NCBI GenBank assembly: GCA_019359285.1
Contig: JAHHHQ010000010.1
Location: 1-32,878, forward strand
DNA length: 32,878 nucleotides
Direction of reading: 5' to 3'
Source: Nodosilinea sp. WJT8-NPBG4
Lineage (GTDB): Bacteria; Cyanobacteriota; Cyanobacteriia; Phormidesmidales; Phormidesmidaceae
The notes under the pieces were generated by a model. It was given only the letters and a program-made list of their open reading frames with translations, was not told the DNA's origin and did not search any database. This document shows, piece after piece, positions 1 through 6,810 of the stretch. Numbering within the stretch: the first letter of the stretch is position 1; each line of letters starts with the position of its first letter. Made by a program: the position numbers and the translations under genes.

Positions 1-64
1 GTTGAAGCGTCTTCTTCAACTGCGCTTCGCTTTCTGCAATCTCAACGATGAACGGGCGTCCCAT
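1..64 (-). CDS. IS630-family transposase, N-terminal end (partial, runs off the window)
   Basis: On the minus strand an ATG at 64 opens a frame reading MGRPFIVEIAESEAQLKKTL and leaving the window at base 1. The phrase EIAES-x-x-xLKK is, from memory, typical of the N-terminal helix-turn-helix region of cyanobacterial IS630-type transposases, which bind the element's ends before a DDE domain cuts and joins DNA. Only 21 codons are visible, so the assignment rests on this motif and on the neighbouring truncated gene. Bases 65-118 would be the 5' end of the element. IS630 elements insert at TA, and TA dinucleotides at 118-119 and 125-126 lie at the join with the LuxR remnant. Confidence 0.55.
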   Translation of the reverse strand, partial: MGRPFIVEIAESEAQLKKTLQ

Positions 65-121
65 GCCTTTTCCCTCAAGCACTAGCAGTACCTTCCATTT
101 TGACGCACACTCATATGTAAT

Positions 122-310
122 TGGTATGAGTTACAAATTGCTGACTTGGTAGCTTTGGGGCGAACCAATGCAGAGATCGGCAGTGAACTTTGGATTGCTG
201 AGAATTCCGTCAAGCAGGCTTTGAAGCGAATGTTCCGTAAGCTAAAAGTTTCGTCGCGTGCAGAAATGGTTGCACAGATTTCTACTACACAAATCTATTC
301 TTCCAAGTAA
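122..310 (+). pseudogene. C-terminal remnant of a LuxR-type HTH response regulator
   Basis: From about 122 to the TAA at 308-310 the plus strand encodes a clean LuxR/NarL-type helix-turn-helix with phrases such as LVALGRTNAEIG, ENSVKQALKRMFRKL and SSRAEMVAQI. This is the DNA-binding end of a cyanobacterial response regulator. The receiver domain is absent: the frame has a stop at 101-103 and no plausible start codon. The homology begins abruptly beside the probable IS630 terminus. I infer that an IS630 insertion separated the regulator from its 5' half. The product is unlikely to be made. Confidence 0.75.
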
Positions 311-470
311 CAAGTCATCTCCGTATAGCTTGGTGCCAAACTCTCACCAGTGGCCTTTTACTTACGCCTTCTGCGATTAACTAGCCGCACAACTTATTTT
401 TGGAAAAGGATTTCTGTGTAATGTTCTCATAATGTAAAAAAGTGGCACTACTTGTGGCGGGGCACAATGT

Positions 471-3400
471 CTAGATTCGATTTGGCTTGAGCAAGGTGAT
501 AATCTCCTTGACAAATCGTTCTGGCTCCAACGGTTTCGCCAAATGGGTTTGAAAGCCTGCTTGGAGCGCTTTTTCTTGGTCGACTTCGGCAGCATAAGCC
601 GTGAGCGCGATCGCTGGCACCATACATCCCTGAGCGGGTGGGCGGGAGCGAATCTGCTGCATTAGGCTGTAGCCATCCATCTCTTCCATGCCAATATCGC
701 TGACTATGACATCGGGGAGCCACTGCTCCAAAGCCTGCAACGCTTCTATACCTGAAGCAACGGCTGTTACGGTTGCCCCGTGCTGCTCTAGCAGAAAGGT
801 CTGAAACTCACGAGTATCGGTATCGTCATCGACGAGCAAAACTTGCACCTTGTCTAAGCGTGTTTCTGAAGCGGATTGAAGCTGGTTTTGTTCAGGGAGG
901 ATTGGCGTTGCCGGCTGTAGGGCCGGTAGCTGCACGACAAAGGTCGCACCTTGCTGCTCGCCTCTACTTTCTGCTTTGACCGTACCGCCGTGGAGTTCCA
1001 CAATTTGTCGCACGATCGCTAGTCCCAATCCTAGACCGCCAAATTTGCGAGTCGTTGAGCCGTCTTCTTGCCGAAAATGCTCAAACACGTGGGGCAGAAA
1101 TTGCGGACTGATTCCCATTCCTGTATCGATGACTCGAATTTGCGCCATTGCATTAGTAACTTGCTTCAGTTGGATCGTTACCTGGCCGCCCTTGTCTGTG
1201 AACTTGATCGCATTAGTAAGCAGGTTCCAAACCACTTGTTGCAGCCGGGCAGCATCGCCAGAGACTGGAGCAACATCTGGATCAAGATCAAGCGTAATTT
1301 GAATATTTTTTGCGTCGGCCGCTAACTTCACAGTGTCAACAGCAACAGCAATCACAAATGCCAAACTAACCGAAGTCGCTGTTAGAGTGAGTTTGCCCTG
1401 CATGATGCGAGAAATGTCGAGCAAGTCCTCAATCAGTTGCGCTTGTAGTTTGGCGTTGCGCTCGATCGTGTCTAAGGCATTAATCTGACGAGCAGCGTCG
1501 AGTTTGCCGCTTTGCAGCAGTTGTGTCCAGCCTAAAATCGGGTTGAGAGGCGATCGCAATTCATGGGACAGCACCGCGAGAAATTCATCTTTGATCCGAT
1601 TAGCGTTCTCAGCGGCTTCTCGTGCGATTTGTTCTTGCTGTAAGAGCTGTTCTCGTTCAGCCTGGGCGCGTCTAAATTCTTCGATGTCTGTGCTAGTGCC
1701 AAACCACTGCACAATTTGTCCCTGAGCGTCACGAATGGCGATCGCGCGGGAGAGAAACCAATGATAGGTCTCAGTAGTCCAGTGTTTCAAGCGAAATTCA
1801 GCTTGATAAGGGGTTTCCGTGGTAAGCGCAGTCCTCCACCTTTCACCCGTCATCTCAAAATCATCAGGATGAATCACTTGAATTGCGTATTGAATGTCTT
1901 GAGTCTGCTCTAAGGTCAGCCCAGTGTAAGCAGTCCACTGCTGATTCACATACTGCGTGTTGCCTTCAGCATCAGTTATCCAAACCTGTTGCGGCATCGC
2001 ATCCGCGAGCTGGCGAAACTGCGCTTCCCGTTGCAAAATGGTGGCTTCTGCCTGCTTACGATCGGTAATATCGACTACCATGCCCAGCAACCGAGTGGGC
2101 GTGCCGCTAGCGTCACAGTAAATACTGCTGCGCACCCAAATCCAATGAATACTTTGATTGGGGTGAATGACTCGACATTCAAAGTTCCAATTCGTGCTGG
2201 CGGAAAGAGTTTCAAGAAATTTTTCATTCACAGCGGCGCGATCATCCGGGTGAACATGGGTTAAAAAGATTTCATAGCTCCATTTCGGTAGCAGCGATTC
2301 ATAGCCAAAGATTTGATCGTGTCTGAGCGATCGATGAGCAGTGTGGGGTTCCGTTGTCAGGTCAAGCTCCCACGCGCCAATTTGGGAGGCATCCAACATG
2401 AATCGCAGTTGGGTTTCACTTTCCCGCAAAGCTTTTTCTCCCTGTTTGCGCTCGCTGATGTCGCGAGATAAACCGACGACCGATTCGACGGTGCGATCGG
2501 CAGCAAACACGGGGCTAAGAATATATTCGAAGTAGCCCTCGACTCCAGTTGGACTCATATAGGGAATTTCATTTCTAACGCTCTTTCCGGTTTCTAAGAC
2601 TCGTTGCAGATCATCCAGCACTTGCTGCTCAACGTCTGCAGGATAGTTAAGATCAGCCATCGTTTTGCCGATCGCCTCCGCTGTCGTGATTCCCCACAGG
2701 TCGAGCAACACTTGATTGGCGTAAAGAAACCGCCCATCGCGGTCAAAGCTAAACACAGAATCGGTGATAGTTGAAAGCGTTGCATCAAACTTTCGCACTT
2801 GGCTTTCAAGTTCGGCTGAGGTTTGCTGCAGGGTGACTTCTGCCTGTTTGCGATCGCTGATGTCGGTAAATACGACCGCGATCTGACGCCTTGCTGCATC
2901 GCCAACCCGTGAAACCAAAACGTCAAACCAGCGATCGAGCGCATCCGATCGCACTTCAGTATGGATAGACTCACCTGTATTAATAACTTGTGCGTAAAGG
3001 TCATTCCAATGCTGTTCTAGTCCTGGGGCGAGTTCGCTTGCTGTTCTGCCTTCTGGGTTGGCAATGCCAGACTGCCGCTCGAAGGCTGGATTCGCTTGCA
3101 AAATGCGGTGATCAAACGGCTTGTCATCGGCATCAAATAGCACTTCAATGGTGCAAAAGCCTTCGTCGATCGACTCAAACAACCGGCGATAGTGCTCTTC
3201 AGATTGACGCAGAGCAGCTTCTACCTGTTTGCGTTCATCTTCGACAAGTCTTGCCTCAGTAATGTTGGTAAATAAAACAGCAAATTGATTGTTTTGTGGT
3301 TCACCAATGCAAAAGGCGTTGACACTAAACCAACGCTTTAGGGCGCTGGCGTAATTCTCAAACCGAACGGGTTCCCTGGTTTGCACGACTCTGCCATAGA

Positions 3401-4364
3401 TCTCAAACCAATAAGCGTCATGGTTAGGAGCCAGTTCCCGCATTCGTTTACCTGCTGCTTGCTCCAATCCAGTGAGTTTTTCAAACACTGAATTTACTTC
3501 TAGAAAGCGGTAATCGTTCGGCTGACCCTGCTCATCAAACAGCATTTCGCAGATGCACAAGCCCTGGTCGATCGACTCAAATAACGTGCGATATTTCGCT
3601 TCAGATTCGCGTAGCGCGGCTTCAGTGCGGGCACGTTCGACAGTCGTCCAGGTCTGCTCTGCTGTCTCTTCGACCCATTTCACCTCGCGCTCAGTCCATT
3701 CACGTGGGATTGCCTGATGAACCGTCAGCAGCGCCACAAATTGATCATTTTTGATCAGGGGGACAGTGAGATATGCCGCAATATCGATCGCCCGATACAT
3801 TGCCTTTTCGCTGTCTGTAAATTTGAGGCTGTTCGCCACATCAGGAACAATCACTGGTTGCCCCGTGCGATGATCATCGGTCAAATTGCGTCCAAACTCA
3901 TCCAGACGATATTGCCCAATCAACTCGGCAACACCGTTTGTATAGTTTTTGTGGACAATTACGTCCTTGCCGCCCGGCAATACTTCAGCGTAGATGACGC
4001 GGCTGGCTCCTAAGTGCTCGCCCAAAATCCGGGCAGCAGTGGCTTGAATTTCATCCGCATCGGTTAGCAGGCGCAGCGCATCGGAAAGTACGACCCGAAA
4101 CGCAACGGCTTGGGCCGATTGGCGTAAGGTGGCTGTTTGGGTACAATTCCGCAGCGGAACCGATGCAGCAAGCATCGGTTCGGATCCTTGAGCTTGATTG
4201 AGCTCAGCTAATCGACTCTGGACTACCGTTTTCAAGCTGTCTGACCAGGTTTCGACAGCCCCTAGAGGCGTTTGTGACCAGTCGTGCGATCGTAGGAGTG
4301 TTTCTATCTCATCACCGCCTCCAAAGGGTTTGTTGGGCATCTCCTGGTGTTGCTCTGCCCTCAT
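471..4364 (-). CDS. Hybrid sensor histidine kinase: GAF, five PAS, HisKA, HATPase, receiver
   Basis: A 1,297-residue cytosolic hybrid kinase with no membrane segment. Domains in order: a short N-terminal module (DWSQTPLGAVETW, near 30-45), GAF (about 90-245), five PAS/PAC units (about 250-375, 390-505, 525-640, 650-770 and 780-900), HisKA with the phosphoacceptor His near 934 in FLAVLSHELRSPLNP, HATPase with N-box NLLTNAIKF and G-box GGLGLGLAIV, and a C-terminal receiver with the acidic pocket VDDD and the phosphoacceptor Asp near 1223 in VSDIGMEEMDG. It should sense a soluble or cytoplasmic cue and pass phosphate to its own receiver. I chose the ATG at 4364 because it overlaps the stop of the upstream XRE gene (ATGA, 4364-4361); a longer frame back to 4415 would overlap that gene by about 55 bases. 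The output partner is not in the window. Confidence 0.93.
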   Translation of the reverse strand: MRAEQHQEMPNKPFGGGDEIETLLRSHDWSQTPLGAVETWSDSLKTVVQSRLAELNQAQGSEPMLAASVPLRNCTQTATLRQSAQAVAFRVVLSDALRLLTDADEIQATAARILGEHLGASRVIYAEVLPGGKDVIVHKNYTNGVAELIGQYRLDEFGRNLTDDHRTGQPVIVPDVANSLKFTDSEKAMYRAIDIAAYLTVPLIKNDQFVALLTVHQAIPREWTEREVKWVEETAEQTWTTVERARTEAALRESEAKYRTLFESIDQGLCICEMLFDEQGQPNDYRFLEVNSVFEKLTGLEQAAGKRMRELAPNHDAYWFEIYGRVVQTREPVRFENYASALKRWFSVNAFCIGEPQNNQFAVLFTNITEARLVEDERKQVEAALRQSEEHYRRLFESIDEGFCTIEVLFDADDKPFDHRILQANPAFERQSGIANPEGRTASELAPGLEQHWNDLYAQVINTGESIHTEVRSDALDRWFDVLVSRVGDAARRQIAVVFTDISDRKQAEVTLQQTSAELESQVRKFDATLSTITDSVFSFDRDGRFLYANQVLLDLWGITTAEAIGKTMADLNYPADVEQQVLDDLQRVLETGKSVRNEIPYMSPTGVEGYFEYILSPVFAADRTVESVVGLSRDISERKQGEKALRESETQLRFMLDASQIGAWELDLTTEPHTAHRSLRHDQIFGYESLLPKWSYEIFLTHVHPDDRAAVNEKFLETLSASTNWNFECRVIHPNQSIHWIWVRSSIYCDASGTPTRLLGMVVDITDRKQAEATILQREAQFRQLADAMPQQVWITDAEGNTQYVNQQWTAYTGLTLEQTQDIQYAIQVIHPDDFEMTGERWRTALTTETPYQAEFRLKHWTTETYHWFLSRAIAIRDAQGQIVQWFGTSTDIEEFRRAQAEREQLLQQEQIAREAAENANRIKDEFLAVLSHELRSPLNPILGWTQLLQSGKLDAARQINALDTIERNAKLQAQLIEDLLDISRIMQGKLTLTATSVSLAFVIAVAVDTVKLAADAKNIQITLDLDPDVAPVSGDAARLQQVVWNLLTNAIKFTDKGGQVTIQLKQVTNAMAQIRVIDTGMGISPQFLPHVFEHFRQEDGSTTRKFGGLGLGLAIVRQIVELHGGTVKAESRGEQQGATFVVQLPALQPATPILPEQNQLQSASETRLDKVQVLLVDDDTDTREFQTFLLEQHGATVTAVASGIEALQALEQWLPDVIVSDIGMEEMDGYSLMQQIRSRPPAQGCMVPAIALTAYAAEVDQEKALQAGFQTHLAKPLEPERFVKEIITLLKPNRI

Positions 4365-4660
4365 GCTTTTAACTTCCTTGAGGGCAAATACTTTCCTTGG
4401 ATTGCCCGACTGCATTTCCGCAAAGCTCCATCAGGCGACTCCGCCAACTGGTTCAGCAAAGTTTCAATTTGTTTGAGTGCTAAGGGAGAAGGGGTGGCAT
4501 GTCCGTTTTCCCAACGATTGATCGTGGGAAAGGAGACTCCAAGTTGAGCCGCAAATTTCTCCTGGGTCAGTTTTAAGGTTTGCCGCAACTCTCGAATCAG
4601 TTGACCAACAGCAGGCTGTTCAATTCCTAAGTAGTCCTGATGAAAAGCCACAGCACTCAC
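4361..4660 (-). CDS. XRE-family helix-turn-helix regulator
   Basis: A 99-residue protein whose residues about 17-70 form a Cro/C1-type HTH (IRELRQTLKLTQEKFAAQLG followed by SFPTINRWENG). This is the same architecture as many small repressors and antitoxins. The start is a GTG at 4660; no ATG occurs before the HTH. An AAAGGA lies 13-18 bases upstream, a little far for an ideal ribosome site. The tail after the HTH (from about residue 75) is basic and without a recognised domain. The TGA stop shares bases with the kinase ATG, so the two are almost certainly co-transcribed and translationally coupled. It may regulate its own operon or act downstream of the kinase; the sequence does not say which. 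Confidence 0.88.
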   Translation of the reverse strand: MSAVAFHQDYLGIEQPAVGQLIRELRQTLKLTQEKFAAQLGVSFPTINRWENGHATPSPLALKQIETLLNQLAESPDGALRKCSRAIQGKYLPSRKLKA

Positions 4661-5130
4661 AGTTTATAAAGTCCTTTACTGCTGTCAGCCTAATTGGTTT
4701 TAGGAGAAATCTATCTATCCCTAGACGGAAGCTGTTAAATACCTCTAAAAATTAGCCGCCGAAAATTGCTGAATAGGTTTTTGAAACCTGTCACGGCCCC
4801 AAAACAGCTGAATTATTGTTGATCTAGAACAGACGTCAGGAAACTTGTCGTGATAGCAATTTTCGCCGGGGGCTGTTCGTTGCCCTCCGTCTGTTCGCCG
4901 CAGAGCCCGCCCCATGTGGTCGCCTTGTCACCTGCTACTCAGTACTGTCGCGTCATCATTGCCCATAAAGCAGGAGGTCAAACCTCAATAAAGGGGTTCA
5001 CCATGGAGGTAGCAAGTGGTAGCTACTTTGGCTGGAAAAGCAAGCCGCGATAAGTCCCACGTAGCCATCCACCACCCTAGGACTGGCCCACGCTGACCCC
5101 CACCACCGCACACCTCACCTACCCACAACC
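4661..5130. other. Intergenic, no gene supported
   Basis: This 470-base gap must carry the promoter for the XRE-kinase operon, reading left. On the minus strand a TATAAA lies just upstream of the XRE GTG, but its only candidate -35 (CTGACA) is 14 bases away, so I do not call a promoter. The open frame at 4850-5053 has no recognisable protein character. Bases 5055-5130 before the next gene are strikingly C-rich and lack a Shine-Dalgarno sequence. Confidence 0.5.
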
Positions 5131-5547
5131 ATGACCGACAACACCGCAGACCTAGCCCGTGCACTGAAACAAATTGAAGTCGCCACCATGGCGATCGCCG
5201 CGACTAATCCACCCAACTGGAAACGCCCGCTTGATGCCTACCGTGACGGCTGGGTATCTGCGATCGGGGCGATCGAGGTCGCCCACGACGACCACGGCCC
5301 CACCGTCATCTGGTGGATGGGTCATCATTACACCCGCCGCAGTGGCAGCAACCCCAAGTTTGGTGCGGCGATTTGGTTCAGCCGCAGTATGGGCAAAGGC
5401 GAAGATGGCGAGGCCAGCTACGTGAGGCTAATTACCTTCGCCGACGGCCCTACACCCACAGCAGAGTCCCTGCCTGACTACGTGGTGAGAGCCCTCGATC
5501 GCAGTAACCCAAAGCGGTACCCATCGACGTTCCTTGCTATGCCCTGA
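5131..5547 (+). CDS. Conserved-looking hypothetical protein, possibly nucleic-acid related
   Basis: A 138-residue soluble protein. It has an N-terminal helix (MTDNTADLARALKQIEVAT), then a central region with TVIWWMGHHYTRRSGSNPKF, AIWFSRSMGKGEDGEASY and VRLITFADG, which suggests beta strands. The centre (W-G-x-x-Y-x-RRS...KFG-AIWFSR...Y-x-RLITF) reminds me of small cyanobacterial proteins carried on plasmids and elements, perhaps with an OB-like fold, but I cannot place the family from memory. There is no signal peptide or membrane segment. The start ATG has no Shine-Dalgarno sequence, only a C-rich leader. It sits about 230 bases outside the putative Tn7-like end at 5774. Coding is supported by continuous sensible composition and a HIP1-like site inside the frame. 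Function unknown. Confidence 0.7.
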   Translation: MTDNTADLARALKQIEVATMAIAATNPPNWKRPLDAYRDGWVSAIGAIEVAHDDHGPTVIWWMGHHYTRRSGSNPKFGAAIWFSRSMGKGEDGEASYVRLITFADGPTPTAESLPDYVVRALDRSNPKRYPSTFLAMP

Positions 5548-5773
5548 GTGAATCGTTTAACCGTCGCCTCACTTACCCCCAAACTGGAGGGCAATCTCCT
5601 ACTTCGATTGAGCGGTTGTTTTGCAATCTCGCTGGATCTGCTTTCGGGTCAACTCGGGCAACGCTCTGGGCATTGAATCTCCTTCAGACAAGGTTCCCGG
5701 CTAAGCCATCCTTAGGCTCAGCCAGGTCCAATCCTGCCCGCCAGCACCATTAGCTACCCATACCACAGCAGGC
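5548..5773. other. Gap between a gene and the transposon end
   Basis: No open frame of interest. Bases 5697-5749 contain AGCC-ATCCTTA-GGCT and end in GCCAGCACCA, which superficially resembles an anticodon arm and a tRNA 3' end. No matching 5' acceptor strand or proper D and T arms can be drawn, so I do not annotate a tRNA. CAST-type Tn7-like elements are known to insert beside tRNA genes, so this stretch could be a decayed target. Confidence 0.35.
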
Positions 5774-5820
5774 TGTACAGTGACACTTTGTCGACAGTGA
5801 CAAACAATGTGTCACTGTCG
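5774..5820 (+). mobile_element. Probable Tn7-like (TnsB-type) transposon end
   Basis: The terminus reads TGTACAGTGACA. The nonamer ACAGTGACA occurs three times in 42 bases: at 5777-5785, at 5794-5802, and inverted at 5810-5818. The second and third copies also form a perfect 11-bp inverted repeat (CGACAGTGACA, 7-base loop, TGTCACTGTCG). A TGTACA terminus followed by iterated GTGACA/TGTC motifs is, from memory, how the ends of cyanobacterial type V-K CAST and related Tn7-like transposons begin, where the repeats bind the TnsB transposase. In this orientation the element would extend rightwards. No tnsB, tnsC, tniQ, cas12k or CRISPR array is present, and I found no matching opposite end, so this is either a lone relic or the cargo-side end of an element leaving the window. 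Confidence 0.55.
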
Positions 5821-6047
5821 CTCAACAGTAGTTAAATAGGGGAGAGTAAGGCGATAAATGTTTTGAACTGTTGCTGGTCGAGCAGCTTGAGCTGGCACGC
5901 TTCATTGAGTTAAATCGTTGGAGGTAGATTGTTGTCAGGGGCAAAAAGGCAAAGGGCAAGAATGGGACCGAGGTTCTAAATAACCAGTAAGAGTGACTAG
6001 AACTCTATTGAGGGGGCAGTTGTGGCCAGGGTTAAGAGGGTTTAGGT
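5821..6047. other. Non-coding stretch inside the putative transposon end
   Basis: No gene is supported. The stretch is AG-rich (for example GGGGAGAGTAAGGCG and GGCAAAAAGGCAAAGGGCAAG) and frames on both strands are interrupted. Subterminal non-coding DNA of this kind is common at Tn7-like ends, but nothing diagnostic is visible. Confidence 0.35.
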
Positions 6048-6434
6048 CTACCGACATCGTTGAGGATGAGCCCAAGCAAGCCGGACCGCTGTTTTCTGGC
6101 CATTGACAACCTCCTCGAAGGAGCCGGATGGAAAGTTGCAGTATCCTCGAAGTTCACTGGTCAGTTTTCCACGAATATAGTCTCTCGCAAAACAATTCGT
6201 GTCGCTACCAGAGATAATAACCGTCCGAAACTGATCCCCAGACCACAATAAGCTTTTATCAACTGTCAGTTCAACAACGATTCGATTATCACTTTTCTCT
6301 GTGCCTAATGCGTTGTTAAAGACTTGTGTACTGAAAGGCTCTGGACTGCCGTTGTCAAAGGTAATTTGCCCTTCGGTAATAGTGGGGATGGCAGGCAGAC
6401 AGCCTGATAGAAGAATTAGAGCGGACGAGAACAC
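6048..6434 (-). CDS. Small lipoprotein, unknown function, start uncertain
   Basis: A frame of about 128 residues with the lipobox LILLSGC near its start, so the mature protein would be lipidated on Cys and anchored to a membrane. The mature part (TITEGQITFDNGSPEPF, then VVELTVDKSLLWSGDQF) looks like a beta-rich secreted domain; no family recognised. The only standard start in range is GTG at 6434, which leaves just 11 residues before the Cys, too short for a normal signal peptide. In-frame codons upstream (ATA ATA AAC AAA TTA GGA TTA, 6455-6435) would supply the missing INKLGL n-region, but an in-frame TAA lies at 6461-6459 and no ATG, GTG or TTG exists there. An ATG-to-ATA change may have damaged the start. 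Confidence 0.55.
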   Translation of the reverse strand: MFSSALILLSGCLPAIPTITEGQITFDNGSPEPFSTQVFNNALGTEKSDNRIVVELTVDKSLLWSGDQFRTVIISGSDTNCFARDYIRGKLTSELRGYCNFPSGSFEEVVNGQKTAVRLAWAHPQRCR

Positions 6435-6810
6435 TAATCCTAATTTGTTTATTATCGCTTAGTTCAAAGCCTTCTTGCTGTGTGTGTCCTAACACATAAA
6501 ATCTACTCACCTTTCTCTAAAAGCATCATCAAATCTGTGACACTGCTATTTGTGGTTACGTTTGTCCGGAGGCACTCAATGGGGTATGGCACAAATCGCA
6601 ACTACTCAACGACAACTATAGATTCTCAGCACTTGATTTTGTGGGTCAGCAGTGCCAGCTAGAAATCTGCTCATTACTTTCAGCCCAATTGCAGTCCACT
6701 ACGGTAATCTGGCTAATTATTCGATGTAGGCTCAGCTTATAAATTTGGTCCGTTCCAGATGGACGAAATATGAGACCTACTACTCCCTTAAACTACCCGC
6801 GAATAACCAC
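6435..6810. other. Intergenic, upstream region of the SLH gene
   Basis: Contains no convincing gene. A 60-codon plus frame at 6480-6662 has no domain character. The promoter of the SLH gene should lie here, but no clear -35/-10 pair stands out. The gene's frame is open from 6745, but residues before 6811 are hydrophilic and precede a perfect signal peptide, so they are treated as leader. Confidence 0.4.

Noticed and set aside
4850..5053. 67-codon open frame upstream of the 5131 gene
   Set aside because: Low-complexity, Cys/Pro/Ser-rich translation, no ribosome site and no recognisable domain.
5697..5749. tRNA gene suggested by an anticodon-like loop and a CCA end
   Set aside because: No complementary 5' acceptor strand and no proper D or T arm could be drawn.
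6480..6662. 60-codon open frame upstream of the SLH gene
   Set aside because: No domain character and no ribosome site; likely chance.
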